Source of the DNA: Iris pallida
Lineage: Eukaryota > Streptophyta > Magnoliopsida > Asparagales > Iridaceae
Length of the DNA stretch: 64,000 nt
Assembly (NCBI GenBank): GCA_029216955.1
Contig: JANAVB010033216.1
Span: 4,944,460 to 5,008,459 of the forward strand
Direction: 5' to 3'
Position 1 is the first letter of the stretch. The number at the start of each line of letters is the position of its first letter. The notes beneath the pieces were generated by a model. The model was given only the letters and a program-made list of their open reading frames with translations, did no database searches and was not told the DNA's origin. Positions 9,939 to 22,775 of the stretch are shown one piece after another. The translations under genes and the position numbers were made by a program.

Positions 9939-9968
9939 GTAGTGATACTCTAGTTCGAATACCACTAC
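9939..9968 (-). ncRNA. Leader stem-loop downstream of the primer site, element A
   Basis: Sense RNA can form a 9-bp stem (GTAGTGGTA with TATCACTAC, one G-U pair) closing a 12-base loop that starts with the palindrome TTCGAA. It lies 10 bases past the primer-binding candidate. D keeps the stem (41,461-41,490); B has a weakened stem (24,335-24,364). Position and palindromic loop suggest an RNA dimerisation or packaging signal, by analogy only. Confidence 0.45.
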
Positions 9969-9978
9969 ATAAACTCGA

Positions 9979-9996
9979 GACCTGCATGGGCCACCA
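9979..9996 (-). other. Primer-binding-site candidate, element A
   Basis: Plus strand GACCTGCATGGGCCACCA; in sense TGGTGGCCCATGCAGGTC starts 9 bases after the LTR end. It begins with TGG as a tRNA primer site should, but it does not continue like the plant initiator-Met site TGGTATCAGAGC. The same 18 bases recur in B and D, and close variants in C1 and C3. Confidence 0.6.
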
Positions 9997-10364
9997 CTAA
10001 AAACGTGTCACAACCCGCACCCTGTGTAAGGGCACGAGAAGTGGGTACGTCCAGCCTACACCGCAGTATCGACGGTAGAACGCTGTCCTAGGTTGCTAAC
10101 TAATCTCATGCAGTGTATATAATGTACTAGCCAAGATCTCAACTCCGAAAGGAAGACAAGTAAAAGATATGATATACTCAATCACAATCTAAGCACGATA
10201 AGATAACACAGAAATCTAGATACCAACTAACAACAACAGAAATTTAAACTACTGAAATAATAACAACAATATCTCAACAACTCTAATACAACTCGATATC
10301 TCAAGTTTAATACAACAAGCTCAAAATATGAAAGCTAAGTAAGTCTACTAGCTAAACTCCTGAA

Positions 10365-10447
10365 TCACTCCTGAGAGTCGGAACCCAAGGTAGCTAATCC
10401 CTCGCCAGGTCCATGGTAAGAAGGGCATGTGTCGTCAGGAGTATCAT
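10365..10447 (-). other. Acidic mini-exon candidate, right LTR of A
   Basis: Identical in layout to 4,013-4,095: CTGAT, TTACAG, acidic frame ending SDSQE-stop. In this 5' LTR it would be part of the leader upstream of gag, about 360 bases before the LTR end. Confidence 0.5.
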
Positions 10448-12774
10448 CTGTAATATTTTCAACAGGTCCAATCAGGACAGGAACGAGCACATCTCATCTA
10501 GAAATCCCAAGTAAATGACAAAGACTATAAAGCAGTTTTTTTGACAGTTATACAGATGAGCATGGCAGTTTTATACAGATAATGATGTAGAGAAACAGTG
10601 AGGGTACAAGGGAAGTAAAGTAGCTAACAAGAGAAGAAAACATGGCAAGGAAGACTGTAGTAAACTAGCTGAACTAGAATAACATGGTATAAGTCCAGAC
10701 AGTATAAAAGGTAATCCCAGTGTGAGTCCAGTCCATATAATCCAATACTAGATGATTCCAGTACCAGATGAGTCCAGTAAAAATGAGTCCAGAAGTGATC
10801 CATGATTCCAGGGTAAGTCCAGACTATACTCTAACTGTGTGTTTTAAAATACTGAGATCAACATGTAAACGGCTAGGGGTAATCAGGCACATCGCACACT
10901 CGGCCAAGTGTGGGATGGCTAGCATTCCAGAATAGTTCCAAGGGAGGTGGTTCCAGATTTTAGGTATGTTCACATGTCTACTCAAGTATTTCCCCGCCCA
11001 CAAATGAATCCATAATCCAACACTACAACCAGTATGAGTCCAGCCAATGATTCCAGAAATGATTCCAGTAGGGTGATGCCAGTAGTGATTCCAGTAGGTG
11101 GTTCCAGTAGTGGTTCCAGAAATAGAGGCCAGACATGAATAAATGAGTGTCGCATGTAATAGATCCAGCAATACTAATCGTGTTTGTACAGAGAATCACA
11201 TATAGCTAACTAGAACTGAATACAGTAAATGACAAGTAATGAAAGAACTATCAGAGAATGTACTCGCCTGACACTCTGGAAAGAGTAGTGTAATATCAGA
11301 TGTCTGTACCAGGGTCACAATGTCCTAAAATAGGGAAATACAATTATGATATGTCTAATGTGAAAATAAATGAAAGAACTAATGCAATCTACATGATTTC
11401 TAAGCCAATCTAGGTCAAAGTCAAACTTGGTCAACTCCATAGTCAACTAAGCCATATCAAGTCATATCAGGTCACAGAAAGTCAAACTAAGTCATACAAG
11501 GTCAAACTAGGTCAAACAAGTTTAAACTAGTCCAATCTAGGTTAAAGTCAACTCCTGGTCAACATTCTAGTCAAACTAGTCAAACACTATTCAATGTGGT
11601 CAAGCTAAACCAATTCTAGGTCAAACTTAGGCTAATCAAGGTTCTGGTCAACATAGACTAATCATCTAGGTGATTAGGTCAAGGGTCAATCATCTAAGTC
11701 AACTCTATAAGGTAACTCATAACCATAGGCTAACCTATCTTAGGATACCTATGATACCATACTATAAGGCTAAGATATAACCAATCTCCTATACAAGTAC
11801 ATCACATATAATATACATAATACAATCCAAACTTATCCTATAACCAAGCTAAACCATACTCTAACTCAAATTAAGACTTAACTCTAAGTATCCTACTTAA
11901 CCCCATACATATCTTCATTCTACTTAGGACTACCCATATAACTTTAAATCACAACTACTCAATAATAGGTCAATACCTAAACCAACTAGTCCATAGTCTA
12001 GGGTTTAGTCAAACTAGGTTACCAAGTCATTTAGAAACCATCTAAGTCCATTCTAAGTCAATTAGGTCAAGGTTGACTTATAGTCGACTTTGGTCAATAC
12101 TCAGTCAAAGTAGGGTCAACTAGCTAACTAGGTCATGGTCAAGGTTTAATTAGGGTTAGGCCTAATGCCATAGGCTAATAGATCAAAACCATAGGCTAAT
12201 ATCACTTATAGGTTTCTATGTAAACCTAGCCTATACAAGGTATCATACATATATATATATATCATATCAACTATATATATAACATATATATACATATACT
12301 TATATATATACATAGACTTATATATAGAGAGAGTGATAAAGTGAGAGAGTGATTAGGGTTAGGGTTGTGTTTAGGGTTAGGGACTGAGGTTAGGGTTGGG
12401 TGTTTAGGACTGAACTCAGTTCAGAAACTGAGCACAGTCACACACACACACACTGAATATATACACACAGTGTATATATTACACATACATGTATATATAC
12501 TCACACACACCTATACACACCTCTATATACTATGAAACTTGACACACACACACATCTACATATATACTATACATATACAGTATAAAATACACAAATACAC
12601 ATGTATACATTGATTAAAATCAAATCAAAAACCAAAATAAAAACTGGAAAAATACAGAGAAAATGGGATTACAGAAACTGAGAACAGAGAATGGGGGTAT
12701 TTCGAATTTGAAACCCTAAACATTGCTAAGATCCCAAATGGGTGGTTGGTAAACCTAGGGTTAGGTGTCTTCTA

Positions 12775-13613
12775 GTGTCCTAGGTGCCTTAGACACGACC
12801 ACGACACGACACAACGTGTCCGTGGGTCAAAATACAGAATCGGGTAAAATTTTAGGGCTGTGTCAGGCTAGAGTTCCTGTGTCTCGTACTCACGACACAG
12901 GACACGTGGGATCTCGTGCACCTAGGGGTAGGTTCGCCTAGGGGTCTACTAGGTATCCCAAAACCTAATTCGTGTCCAAGTGTGTCCGTGTCCGAGTTAC
13001 ACGCACGTATCAGTGCGTGTTCTGTGTGCGTGTCAGAACAGTGTGTGATCAGTGCGAGTGGATTTTCTCCCTCGACACGACACCAGCGTGTCTGAAACTT
13101 TGGGAGGGGTGTGTCAGACACTGCCCCGACCCTCAGACCAAGTTTCAAGTGTCCACGTCGCGTGTCGTGTCCGCTAGGAGCCCCGAGTAGCAGGGGAGCT
13201 ACACAGTGGCTCGTGCACGTGTCGTGCAGTGAGGACGGGGCCTCGTGTGCCTCACACGTGGCACGTGGGGCCACGTGCTCGTGTCAGTGGGTCGGCCTAG
13301 GGTCTAGGTTCGTGTCCGTGTCACTGCATCGTGTCCACAACATGTGTGGATACGAAACAAGGTGTCAAACACCTACGTGTTTCCAGTGTAAACAGTGTGT
13401 GTCAGTGAGTGTAAACCCAGTGAGTTCGTGTCCGATTTGGACACGAACAGTGTCCTATTTTGTGCTCAGACCTAGGAAAATGTGTCCTACCCATCTAGGG
13501 CTACCCAAATATATAATTTGTTTTACAAAAACAGAACATTAATTCCTAAGTGGCATTTCACCAAACACCCTAATTAAAACCTAGATACGTGTCCGATACG
13601 GACACCAAACCAT
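12775..13613. promoter_or_regulatory. GC-rich CGTGTC/ACGTGTC island, right LTR of A
   Basis: Second copy of the island at 6,425-7,262 with the same ACGTGTC and CACGTG sites and the GTGTCCGATACGGACAC palindrome near its right end. It differs by a single inserted A near 13,370. Confidence 0.5.
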
Positions 13614-14563
13614 ATCAAAATCCTACCAAACTTGACCTACATGACCATGGTATCCTAATGCATGCAACCATGAAGAGAAATCACTATTTTAGTAGGGTTT
13701 AGGGCACTTTACCTATTTGGCCAAAATCAATGTAAACCACTTCAAGGGGGGGGTTTCTTCTTCACCTTGGGGTGTCCAAATCCTTGTGCAACCTTGCTAC
13801 TAAGCCTCCCTTAGCATCCTCAAGTGTAGGGGGTTCCAATGGAACAAGTTTGGTCCAATTTGGAGCTAAAATGACTAAGTTATGAAGTGGTGAAGGTAGA
13901 GGAAAAACTAGGTATTGAAAATGAAGGTTTGTGAAGGTGGGGGTGTACATATAGGGGGGGGGGGCATGTCATGGCAGCCAAGGGGGTCTCCTTGGCCGAC
14001 CAAGCAAGGGGGGGGGGGGGTGTCCTATGGCCTTGCTTAAGGGAGAAGGCAAGGACTTTAAGGGTAAAGGTTTGATATTTTACTAAAATCAAGGTAAATA
14101 TCTAAATGAGATATTTTCTAAATGGAAATATCTAGATATTCTATAGGCTTAACATTACTTTAGTTAAACCCTCTAACTTAGTCTCTAGGTCATGACTAAC
14201 ATCTAGATTAAGGCTAAACTAGGTTAGTAACTAACATGACACTATTCACCTAATAAATCACATTAATTCTAAAAAAATTCTAGAAAATTACCAAAATACC
14301 CTTTTGATCAAAAAGGGATAATTTGACATCCTAATCACATGGTTAAGCTCATATGGTCATGGTTAGTCTCTAGGTCACATAATCTATAGGGTTACACTAT
14401 AGTTACACTAGTCAAAATCACAAAGTCATAAGTCATGACTTAACAAAATAGTTTTAATCAATCTAAAATCACCAAAAATCATATCATGACTATAACTCCA
14501 TATTTAAATAATAAAATAATAAATTTTCAAAAATACCCAATTTTCAGAAAACATGGTGTTACA

Positions 14564-14568
14564 GTTCG
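14564..14568. repeat. 5-bp target-site duplication GTTCG, right copy
   Basis: Follows the TTACA end of element A and matches 3,649-3,653. Confidence 0.93.
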
Positions 14569-15599
14569 AAAGAGTTATGGAGTGCTAGCTCTCTATGTGG
14601 TTCACCAGAGGGGGAGTCTGAGAGGAGTTCGAACGAATTGTGGAGTGCTGGGGTGGAGGGGTTGAAGGGGACGATTTCCCGACTGGTAGTGGCAGTCATC
14701 TGGGGGTGGAGGAGGGCCTGACCATCGATCTGTAGAGTGGGGTCAGTAGTCGGTTTGTGGGAGGAGGGGGCGGGGACTTTTTGAGCTGTGGGCGCGCTAT
14801 GGGTGCGCGGGACTTTCTTCTTTAGTTCGGGATGAGCGCGGAAGCAGTGTTGCATTAGATGGCCACTCATCTGACAGTGTTTGCAGAATATGATGTTGTT
14901 GTCGTAAATCAACTCTTGACTGTGTGTTATGTCTCCGAGCTCGATTTCTATGAGTTTAGGTGGATCGTTAACCAGGTCTAGCTCCACGCATATCTTCGCG
15001 TAGTTGCACTTGGAAAGGTTGCGGGTTTCTTCCGCAATGGCAACCAGAGTCCCGAAAGAGCTGGCGATGCGTTTGAGGGCGGATGCGTAGAAGCAAACCA
15101 GGGGGAGGTTGGGGAGGGTGATCCAGGTGGAGATGATTGTTGAGTCGAATTTAGGGTTGAAGTCTGGAGACCATTTGACCACCTTGGCGATCTGATTACC
15201 CATTCTGACTGTGCCCTTGGCCCGGACAATCGCGAAGTCCGAGTCAGAGGAGAGGTGTAGGAGCATGTGTTTAGGGTCGAGTGGTGCTACCCGGAAGTCG
15301 GCGGAGAGGCCCCACCCGGCGACCGCTGCCGAGACTAAGGGGATTATCGGGCATCCGGAGCCGAATTTGAGGATAAACGACTTGGAAAATGAGAAGGAAA
15401 GGGACTTGATCTCGGAGAAGGCGAACGGCACCCGGATTGGATCGCCGTCGGGGGGGGCATGAAATCGAGGTCCGGAAGAAGAATCTCTGCTGACAGCGAC
15501 GGAGGACGCTGCCTCCGGTCCGGCCGAAGGGCCTCGGCGTAGGAGGCACCGGCCGCGGGGCCGGGTGGGGCCGGCGCTGAGGGGGCGATGTGGGAGCAA
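14564..15599 (-). pseudogene. LINE-1 ORF1, N-terminal part (DUF4283 + zinc knuckle)
   Basis: ORF1 protein of a plant L1-type LINE, an RNA-binding chaperone-like partner of ORF2. After a Pro/Arg-rich start of about 50 residues comes a DUF4283-like domain (FSEIKSLSFSFSKSFILKF, WGLSADFRVAPLD, VVKWSPDFNPKF, TWITLPNLPLVCF, KRIASSFGTLVAI, YAKICVELDL). A CCHC knuckle follows, CKHCQMSGHLMQHC, about residues 239-252. The C-terminal part is Ser/Pro-rich and contains a 63-bp (21-residue) in-frame tandem repeat beginning HNSFEL. Element A inserted in that repeat. The start at 15,599 is the first methionine before the domain and is plausible, not proven. The frame continues at 3,653-3,113. Confidence 0.88.
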
Positions 15600-17091
15600 G
15601 TAAAGGTCGCCGAACCGGGTGGGCAGCTCCGGGCTGGGACTGCGCTAGGGGAGGCGCCGGACTGCGCCAACACGCTGGGAGCACCTTGGAGCGCGGACCC
15701 GGATAGCGCCAGAGGGCGGGAAGTGGGGCTCCCAGGGGGCGCCAGGAGGCTGGGAGAGAAGGCGCCAGGGGGTGCTGATTGGGGAGAGGGAGAAACCCCG
15801 GGAAGCGCTTCTAGGAGAGGAAGGGGAATCCTAGATGACCCAACGGAATGCGCTGAGGCTGGAACCGCCTGAGCACCAAGGATGGGGGGGTTGCTGTGGG
15901 TGGCGCAAAGGAGGGAACCAAGAGGTTGCCCACTGCGCAAAGGGAATTCAGAGGGAGTACGCTGACAGCGTCAACTGCGCAAAGGGGTCCCGCGCCAACT
16001 GCGCAAAGTGGAGAGGAGGGGTCCAGCTCCTTCTCCTCACGCGCAAAGGGACGTGGAGAGGACTGCGCAGGAGGTCCTGAGCGGAGCGGGTCAACGCTCG
16101 CGGACCGAGAAGTTGCGTGCCCGAGGTGACCGGTGGGCACGTGGACCCATGCGTTGGGGCTCGAACTCCTAGGTTCCGCGCGCCTCTCCAGGGGGAGAGC
16201 CGAGGAGAGCCCTGCGCAGTGGGGGTGCTCTGCGCCTAGGGCCTGCGCAAAGTGACATGACTTAGCAGCCAACTGCTGAAGAGGGTGGACCGCGCACGAA
16301 GCCAACTGCGCAGTCCCTCTGGTCGAGGGGTCCACGTGAAGCACGTGGCCGACTGTTCCAGACTGAGCGGCCAGAGGCTCGAAGAGGTTGACCGTGCCAA
16401 AGTCCTGTGCGTCCCCCGAGACGGGCGTACTGCCCGAGGATGCCACGTGGGGCACGTGGCCAGCTGCTCTCTCCAGCGGCGTGAGCCTAGGAACCTGCGT
16501 CCGCGTCGAGATGGGCGGAGAGGGACCCGCGTCGAGGTCTGACCGCGCCAGGCGGAGGCCGTCTGGTCCACCGCTAAGGCGGAGGCCCTCCCCGGAGGTC
16601 TGGAGAGAGGGGAGGAAGCCATCAGGACCGAGAATCCGGCCAGAGGATGGGGGGGGGACCTCCCGCGGTGCCGGACGGAGGGTCTACGGGCCTTTCCGGC
16701 GGAGCCGAGCAGGAGAAGAGGTGGGGAGGGCCTGAGGAGGGGGATGGGGCTCCCCGAAACGGACGGGGGACGCCGTGCGCGCGGAGGGATCGACTGGCGA
16801 ACCGGGGACGGGGGCGCGGAGCGTCGGAGCGGGTGACGGTGGAGGCCACTAGGCTACGCTCCACCAGCCGGAGCTGGTCAGCGGACCACGGGGCCGGAGG
16901 TGTGTTGCCGAGAGACGTGGGCTGACGGGAGACAGGAACCCGGGGAGGGGGGGACGGTGAGCCGGCCTGTCACGGCGAGGGGGAGCCGGCGATTGCGGGA
17001 GGAGACGGCGATCTCGCATCCCTGGGCCGCCGCGGCGGCTATCAGCCAGCTGGGCGGGAGCGAAGGAGGAGGGCGGGGCATCGGCAGAATC
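15600..17091 (-). mobile_element. LINE-1 5' region, GC- and CpG-rich
   Basis: Very GC-rich stretch upstream of ORF1, ending abruptly at the AT microsatellite near 17,092. It carries many degenerate copies of ACTGCGCAAAG (about 15,930-16,320) and several CACGTGG sites (about 16,130-16,460). Several long open frames on both strands (for example 15,811-16,455 minus) show no domain and look like a product of GC content. It probably acts as the LINE internal promoter and 5' UTR. The exact LINE 5' end is uncertain. Confidence 0.6.
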
Positions 17092-17097
17092 TATCGA

Positions 17098-17428
<331 letters not shown>

Positions 17429-17430
<2 letters not shown>

Positions 17431-18470
17431 AAACAAAAAGAAAACAAAAACAGAGGGGGAGGGGGTTCGAACTCGGCCCAGGGGGGTCGGGTTCTTGGGC
17501 TCGGTCGGGCTGGCCAAGGAGTCAGCTCGAGCTGTGTGTTAGAGGTAGGGTTTGGGTTAGTGTAATTTCTGTTTTAAGTTAACGGGTTTAAACCCGATAA
17601 AACTATCTCGATGTCCTGACTGTTAAGGACACACGAGTCTCGTGTCCGTGCTATACACGACACGCACGGGTCGAGTCTCACGTGTCCAGACTCACCCCTA
17701 GGTTGCTAGTTTCCAGGCGAACGTCGTGTGTGAGTTCGAGACACGCACGACACGAACTTGGGTCTGTTACCTACGTGTCCAACTTCGGGGGGGGGGGGAG
17801 GGTTTCGAAGACGCTGGACGGTGGCGGAGACGATGTGGACGCGGCGCTCGAGTGGCGCTGGACTCAGCTCGGTGCGACGAACTCGTCGGTGGAGTTTATT
17901 AGTGGTGTGGGTGGCTAGGGATGTGGCGCTGGGTAGCTGCCGGAGTTAGGGTTAATGTTTAGGTTCTCGTCGGGGATGAAGGGTCGGGGTGGTCGATGGT
18001 GAACTAGGGTTAGGGTCTAGGACTAGGGGGTTATTTATAGGAGAAAAGGAGGTCGGTTGTCGTCGTGGCTGGCCGAAAATGGTAGGGAAGTCGGTGGTCG
18101 TCGGGGCACAGCTGGCCGGTCGTCGGGGGTGGGTGAAAATGGGTTTTGCGGTTAGGTCCCTAGGATTTAGGTATTTACAGATAGGTCCAAATCCTATCAG
18201 TTTACAAATAACAATTTGCAAACTATAATTTAAATAATTCAATTAATTACAAACTAATATTAAAACAAATTTAAATATTACAAAATGCTATTAAAATATT
18301 TCAGTTAATTGCAAAATGATATATTTTGATTTAAAAACTATTTAAAAATCATTTTAAAATTCTAGAAAAATTCATAAAAATCATAATAAATTATTTTAAA
18401 GCTCAATATGTCATTACAACAAATTAACACTAATTAAATTAAAATTGAAAAAATAGGGGCTGGCATCAAA
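17429..18470 (-). mobile_element. LTR fragment related to the A/B/D family
   Basis: Contains a CGTGTC/GACACG island (about 17,625-17,790), GC-rich sequence, a TATA-like TTATTTATAGG at 18,031 (sense CCTATAAATAA), then AT-rich sequence resembling the U3 end of A. It has no gene. The left side is cut by the microsatellite and LINE-1, the right side by the truncated LTR of element B. It may be the remnant of the LTR into which LINE-1 inserted. Confidence 0.55.
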
Positions 18471-21400
18471 ATAGCACGATATGATAGATGTGAAATCTCA
18501 AAAGAGAACATACAAACAGAAGGAAGTCTAAGTGTCTAAATGACACAACATCACAAACATCCAAAAATAATACAACTCTAAAGTAGATACAAATAACATA
18601 ATAAAAATAAGATAAAGCCTAGCTAATCTAGTCTAAGCAGTAGGGATGACGTCCTCAGCTTGAGCTGGATCCTCCTGTGGGTCCAACTCACAGGTGTCGT
18701 CTAGATGGGCTCCATAGTAGGTTGGGTAGAAGTCCTCAGTATCATCTGTAATATTTTCAACCGGTCCAGTCAGGACAGGAGCGAGCACAATACATCTCAC
18801 GCAGTTCATATCATGGCAGAAAATATACAAGGATCCAATCAATACACAAGGATCCAATCAAGTTATGTTATTGCACACGAAGTATAGTTTGTACACGATG
18901 ATCATGTGAGCACATGAGAGTACACTATTTCACACGATTTGTACACGAATAACACGAACACAAGGAGTACACAATGCCCATGATAAAGTACACGAACACG
19001 AAATATTCGATATATCCTGTAAGGGGATAACATCGCATGAAAGATCCATATAGTACTAATCCGTGATAACAAGTGTCAGCATCAAGTAAAGTAATCTAGA
19101 ACATGATTATAAGTCCTAGCAAGTATGAAATGATCAAAGAATGTACTCGCCTGCGATCTGAATGTCTGTCAGAATATATTGTCCGAAACGAGGTATCTGA
19201 GTCCTATTTAGAGCAACACAAGTCATGTTGTAGCCAATCGGTTATAAATGAAAGTACATATATATAAGGTAATATATATACATACATGTATTTTATTCAT
19301 ACATATCATATAATATACATTACATATCATACCTACAAGCTATCATATATACATACGTGCCTATACATGGATAACATACATACAACTTACATTCATAGAT
19401 GCATACCTACATGCATTCATTACCAAATATGCATACATATCATATTTGCATACATTCAAATGTACCAATGCATGGTATCACATTAACATAGATGCATGAC
19501 ATTATTCACATATGCATTACATTTATTCTTGTTACTTGCATATGGATACCTTATAAGTTACATTCTTGCCTACATGCTTACATTAGTTAAGATACATATT
19601 CATACATTCAACCATATATACATACATGTCATTTTTATATCTATTTCAGTTTAACATACATGCATTCATTGTACTTATCATACTTGCATTTCATCCATCC
19701 ATTTCTGTATTGCATTTTAAATTAGGAAGAGGAAAAGTAGAAAACAGAGAACAATGAAGGAACTGAATTAATCATACATTCATGCTTGCATTCATTCAAC
19801 TCAAATCAATCTACTCCATTAGCATGAACTCTTTCATGAAAATAGGGAAAAATATTTATAATTTCAGATTTTCATCTTATTCGAAAACAGGTAATTCATT
19901 TATAAACCAACTCGGTTGTATGCCAAATCAAAACCCCACATTTCTTAGTTCCCAAAACTGTGAACTCAGTCACAGTTTCCATTTAAATCAAACCAATGCT
20001 TAGATTATCATTTAATTTCAGATTCAAATCTCAGGTTATCCTACAAAACTCAGGTTAAATCATCTACAAAATTCAGGTTATCGTATCGGTTTCAGTTTGA
20101 ACATAGATTGATACAAAATGAACTCGATTAGTACCAATCAGTGAATGGCGTCAATAAAAAACCTAAACCATATCAATCTCAGGTTCTGACATTACATCAC
20201 AGTTGTAAATTACATTTAAACTTCATTTAAACATTCCAAAAACCTCAAATAAGATATTTCACATATGGTTCAGTTTTAACATGGTTTGATACCAAATGAA
20301 CTCGACAGTGAACCTAACTAAACAAACTAAAACTCAGACATCAATCCCAGTATAACATACATCATTACAGTTTAAAGTCTACACTAAAACTTCATATTAA
20401 CATTCCTAAAACTCATCCAAACAGTGTAAAAATATAAGTATCAGTGAATTAATTGTTCGAAACTTTGAACAAATCAAAACCAATCTCGAAATCAAAACAA
20501 CCAACCTAATTGCAACAAAAACAACTTAGTGAATCATTAAACATATAATGCATCTAGGATCAAAATCCCAAATTCAGATTATCATTTCAAACCGAACTCA
20601 CAGTTCAGTGAGTATTAGTAATAAATGAACCCGACCCCAACAACCCAAATTCAATATGAAAACCAAACAAAAACCTAATTACAGGCACATACAGAGGTGA
20701 GTGACAGCGCACATGTGTCATAGGTGATTTCGTGTCCACATAGATGGACACTAAGTGTCCAAATACAAGGAGATGCGGTGTATCAGAAATATTGACAACA
20801 GCATCGTACTGCCATGTCGTGCCAAATTGGATACGACACAGAGCATGATACGTGTCATGCTCGTGTACACGTGTTTGTTCACTATAGATAGGGCAAGGTA
20901 GTCGTCACCTTAGTTTGTATCCATAACATGTCTGTGCGTGACACGATAGCCGTATCAGTGGCTCAAAGTGTCGATTGTACACAAAGTGCAAAATCAGTGC
21001 ACGTGCGATTGCTCTCTCGACACGATACAAAATCGTGCCAGGCTCGAGGGGTGGCATGTCAGTGGTTGCCCCCACCCTTGTGCTAAGTGGCACGAGTCCA
21101 CGTGTCCAATTATGAGATAAATCAGTGCGTGTCATCAGGGCACTGTGCCACAGTCCCATGCACAGGTTCGTGTCCAGATTTAGATACGAAATGGACAAGA
21201 ATTTGTGCTCAGTCCCTAGAGGATTCAAAACACACCTATAGGGCTACACAAAAGTGACATTTGTTTTGAAAAACAATAACAAAAAGTTCAGATAGGCATT
21301 TCATCAAATACTTATTTAAAAATACCGATACGTGTCCGATACGCATACTTAATAGACACGAGTTCCTACCAAACTCACTCTACAGCTAGGGTACATCTAG

Positions 21401-22295
21401 GTGGATGCAACTATGGAAAGAAATCAGGAATTCATTAGAGTTTATAATATTTTGCCTATTAAGAGTTCAAACTCAATAAAATCTCCTAAGTGAGTTGTTC
21501 CCTCCACAAACTATGGCCAAATGCTCTTCAAATCCTTGCTAGCAAGCCTCCACTAGCCCCCTCCAGTGAAATAAATCTCAATACAAAAGAGCAGCCTCAA
21601 TTTGGGATCAATTTGGAAAAATGGAAAGGAATTTAGGGAAGAACAAATTAGGGTTCTTTGTAGGTATTAAAAAGAGGCAAGAAATTTGTGAAGAGATGTT
21701 TAAATAGGGGAAGGGGATCTTGATGGCTGTTGGAAAGGACTAGGGTTAGGGTTTAGATGTAGATGGGTGTCTAAGGCTTCCCTACATAATTTCAAGTCTA
21801 ATTATTGGTTCAATTTAATCCTAAGGCTTTCTTTCTACAAATATCTTAAGGAAAAATATCCTACTACAATAATATCTAGATATTCCTAACCTTGTCATGA
21901 TGGAAGCTTCTAATCTAATATCTAGGCTCATGACTAATATCTAGGTTAGGAAAACTTCTAGGTTAAGGCTTAACAAATAGATTAGCACATTATTAATTAA
22001 TAAAAATTTATTTTTAATTCAAAAGTCACAAAATGACCAAAATACCTTTAGGCTAAAAAGTGATAATTTGTAATTCTAATCACATGACTAGGCTCCCATG
22101 GTCATGGTTAGTCCCTAGGCTTAGCAATTCTAGGGTTACACTAGTTAAACATCAAAATCACAATTCAACATTTTAAATAGTATTAAATTAATTAAAATTT
22201 ACCGAAAATCATTAACATGATTTAAATCCTATTATTGAATAATCAAAATTATAAAAGTTCAAAATTACCCACATTTTAGAAAAGTGGGTGTTACA
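18471..22295 (-). repeat. Element B, 3' LTR (left), truncated
   Basis: Matches 24,595-28,799 but lacks two blocks present in the right LTR: about 260 bp (equivalent to 24,950-25,210) and about 150 bp that contains the GGTCAA cluster (equivalent to 25,620-25,765). It ends GTGGGTGTTACA. CGTGTC island at about 20,695-21,345; TATA-like CCTATTTAAAC in sense at 21,698-21,710. Confidence 0.9.
18633..18745 (-). other. Acidic mini-exon candidate, left LTR of B
   Basis: Sense: CTGAC, 24 bases, TTACAG, then the frame DDTEDFYPTYYGAHLDDTCEL...AEDVIPTA-stop. The frame is open upstream as well (PVLTGPVENI). Homologous to A, D and E. Confidence 0.5.
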
Positions 22296-22400
22296 AGTCT
22301 ACCCCCTAGAAGAATTTCGTCCTCGAAATTTAGGTTGGTCGTACTCCTTCTATGTTAAACCCCCAATCAATCAAAGTCTCTAAATCATACAATCCAATAA

Positions 22401-22682
22401 TCATATGCGTCTGTCCAAGATTATGATACTTAGAATCTTCGTCAAACTAGTAAGCAAGGCTACGATATATCATAGAGTTCCCAACTAAGGTACATACTTC
22501 TAGAATCATGGTATTTAAAATTTTTGCATTACCGCATGCTTGGCTGCAAAAACCTTAAATTCCCACACCCGAGAAATACGTCCAAAATCAGACTATATGT
22601 CCTCACCATGTCAGCAAATATGACTGTAGAAGATTCTAGATCCCATAACTGAGGCGACCTAGCCCATACGGCTTATCTTGGT
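22401..22682. repeat. Post-gag conserved block shared by B and D
   Basis: About 280 bases downstream (sense) of gag that match 39,837-40,110 in element D closely, for example ATCATATGCGTCTGTCCAA and GCCGCATGCTTGGC. No ORF is evident. It probably descends from a common nonautonomous ancestor and may be a functional RNA region. Confidence 0.7.
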
Positions 22683-22775
22683 CGAAATCAATCATCATTA
22701 AATACTAAGTATCCAATTTATCAATAAGCATAAGAAGTTAGACAGTAACTGTCGGAATCGAATTTCAAGATAGTT

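Larger units (their letters stand above)
3654..14563 (-). mobile_element. Element A: complete gag-only LTR retrotransposon (Ty3/gypsy-type gag)
   Basis: A complete element of 10,910 bp on the minus strand. Two LTRs of 4,558 bp each, TGTCAY...GTTACA on the plus strand (that is TGTAAC...TGACA in sense), flank only 1,794 bp of interior. The interior holds a primer-binding candidate, a leader hairpin, one intact gag ORF and a polypurine tract. There is no protease, reverse transcriptase, RNase H or integrase. Flanks carry the GTTCG duplication, and the LTRs differ at few sites, so the insertion is young. It interrupts LINE-1 ORF1. The structure fits the nonautonomous TR-GAG class described in plants; movement would need pol proteins in trans from a relative. 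Confidence 0.92.
10006..14563 (-). repeat. Element A, 5' LTR (right copy)
   Basis: 4,558 bp, TGTCACAACCC to GGTGTTACA on the plus strand, nearly identical to 3,654-8,211 with the same module order. It starts 9 bases from the primer-site candidate and therefore is the 5' LTR of the minus-strand element. Confidence 0.95.

Noticed and set aside
15811..16455. 214-codon minus-strand frame upstream of LINE ORF1 (and neighbours on both strands)
   Set aside because: GC-rich sequence gives long random frames on both strands; no domain, and it lies in the LINE 5' region.
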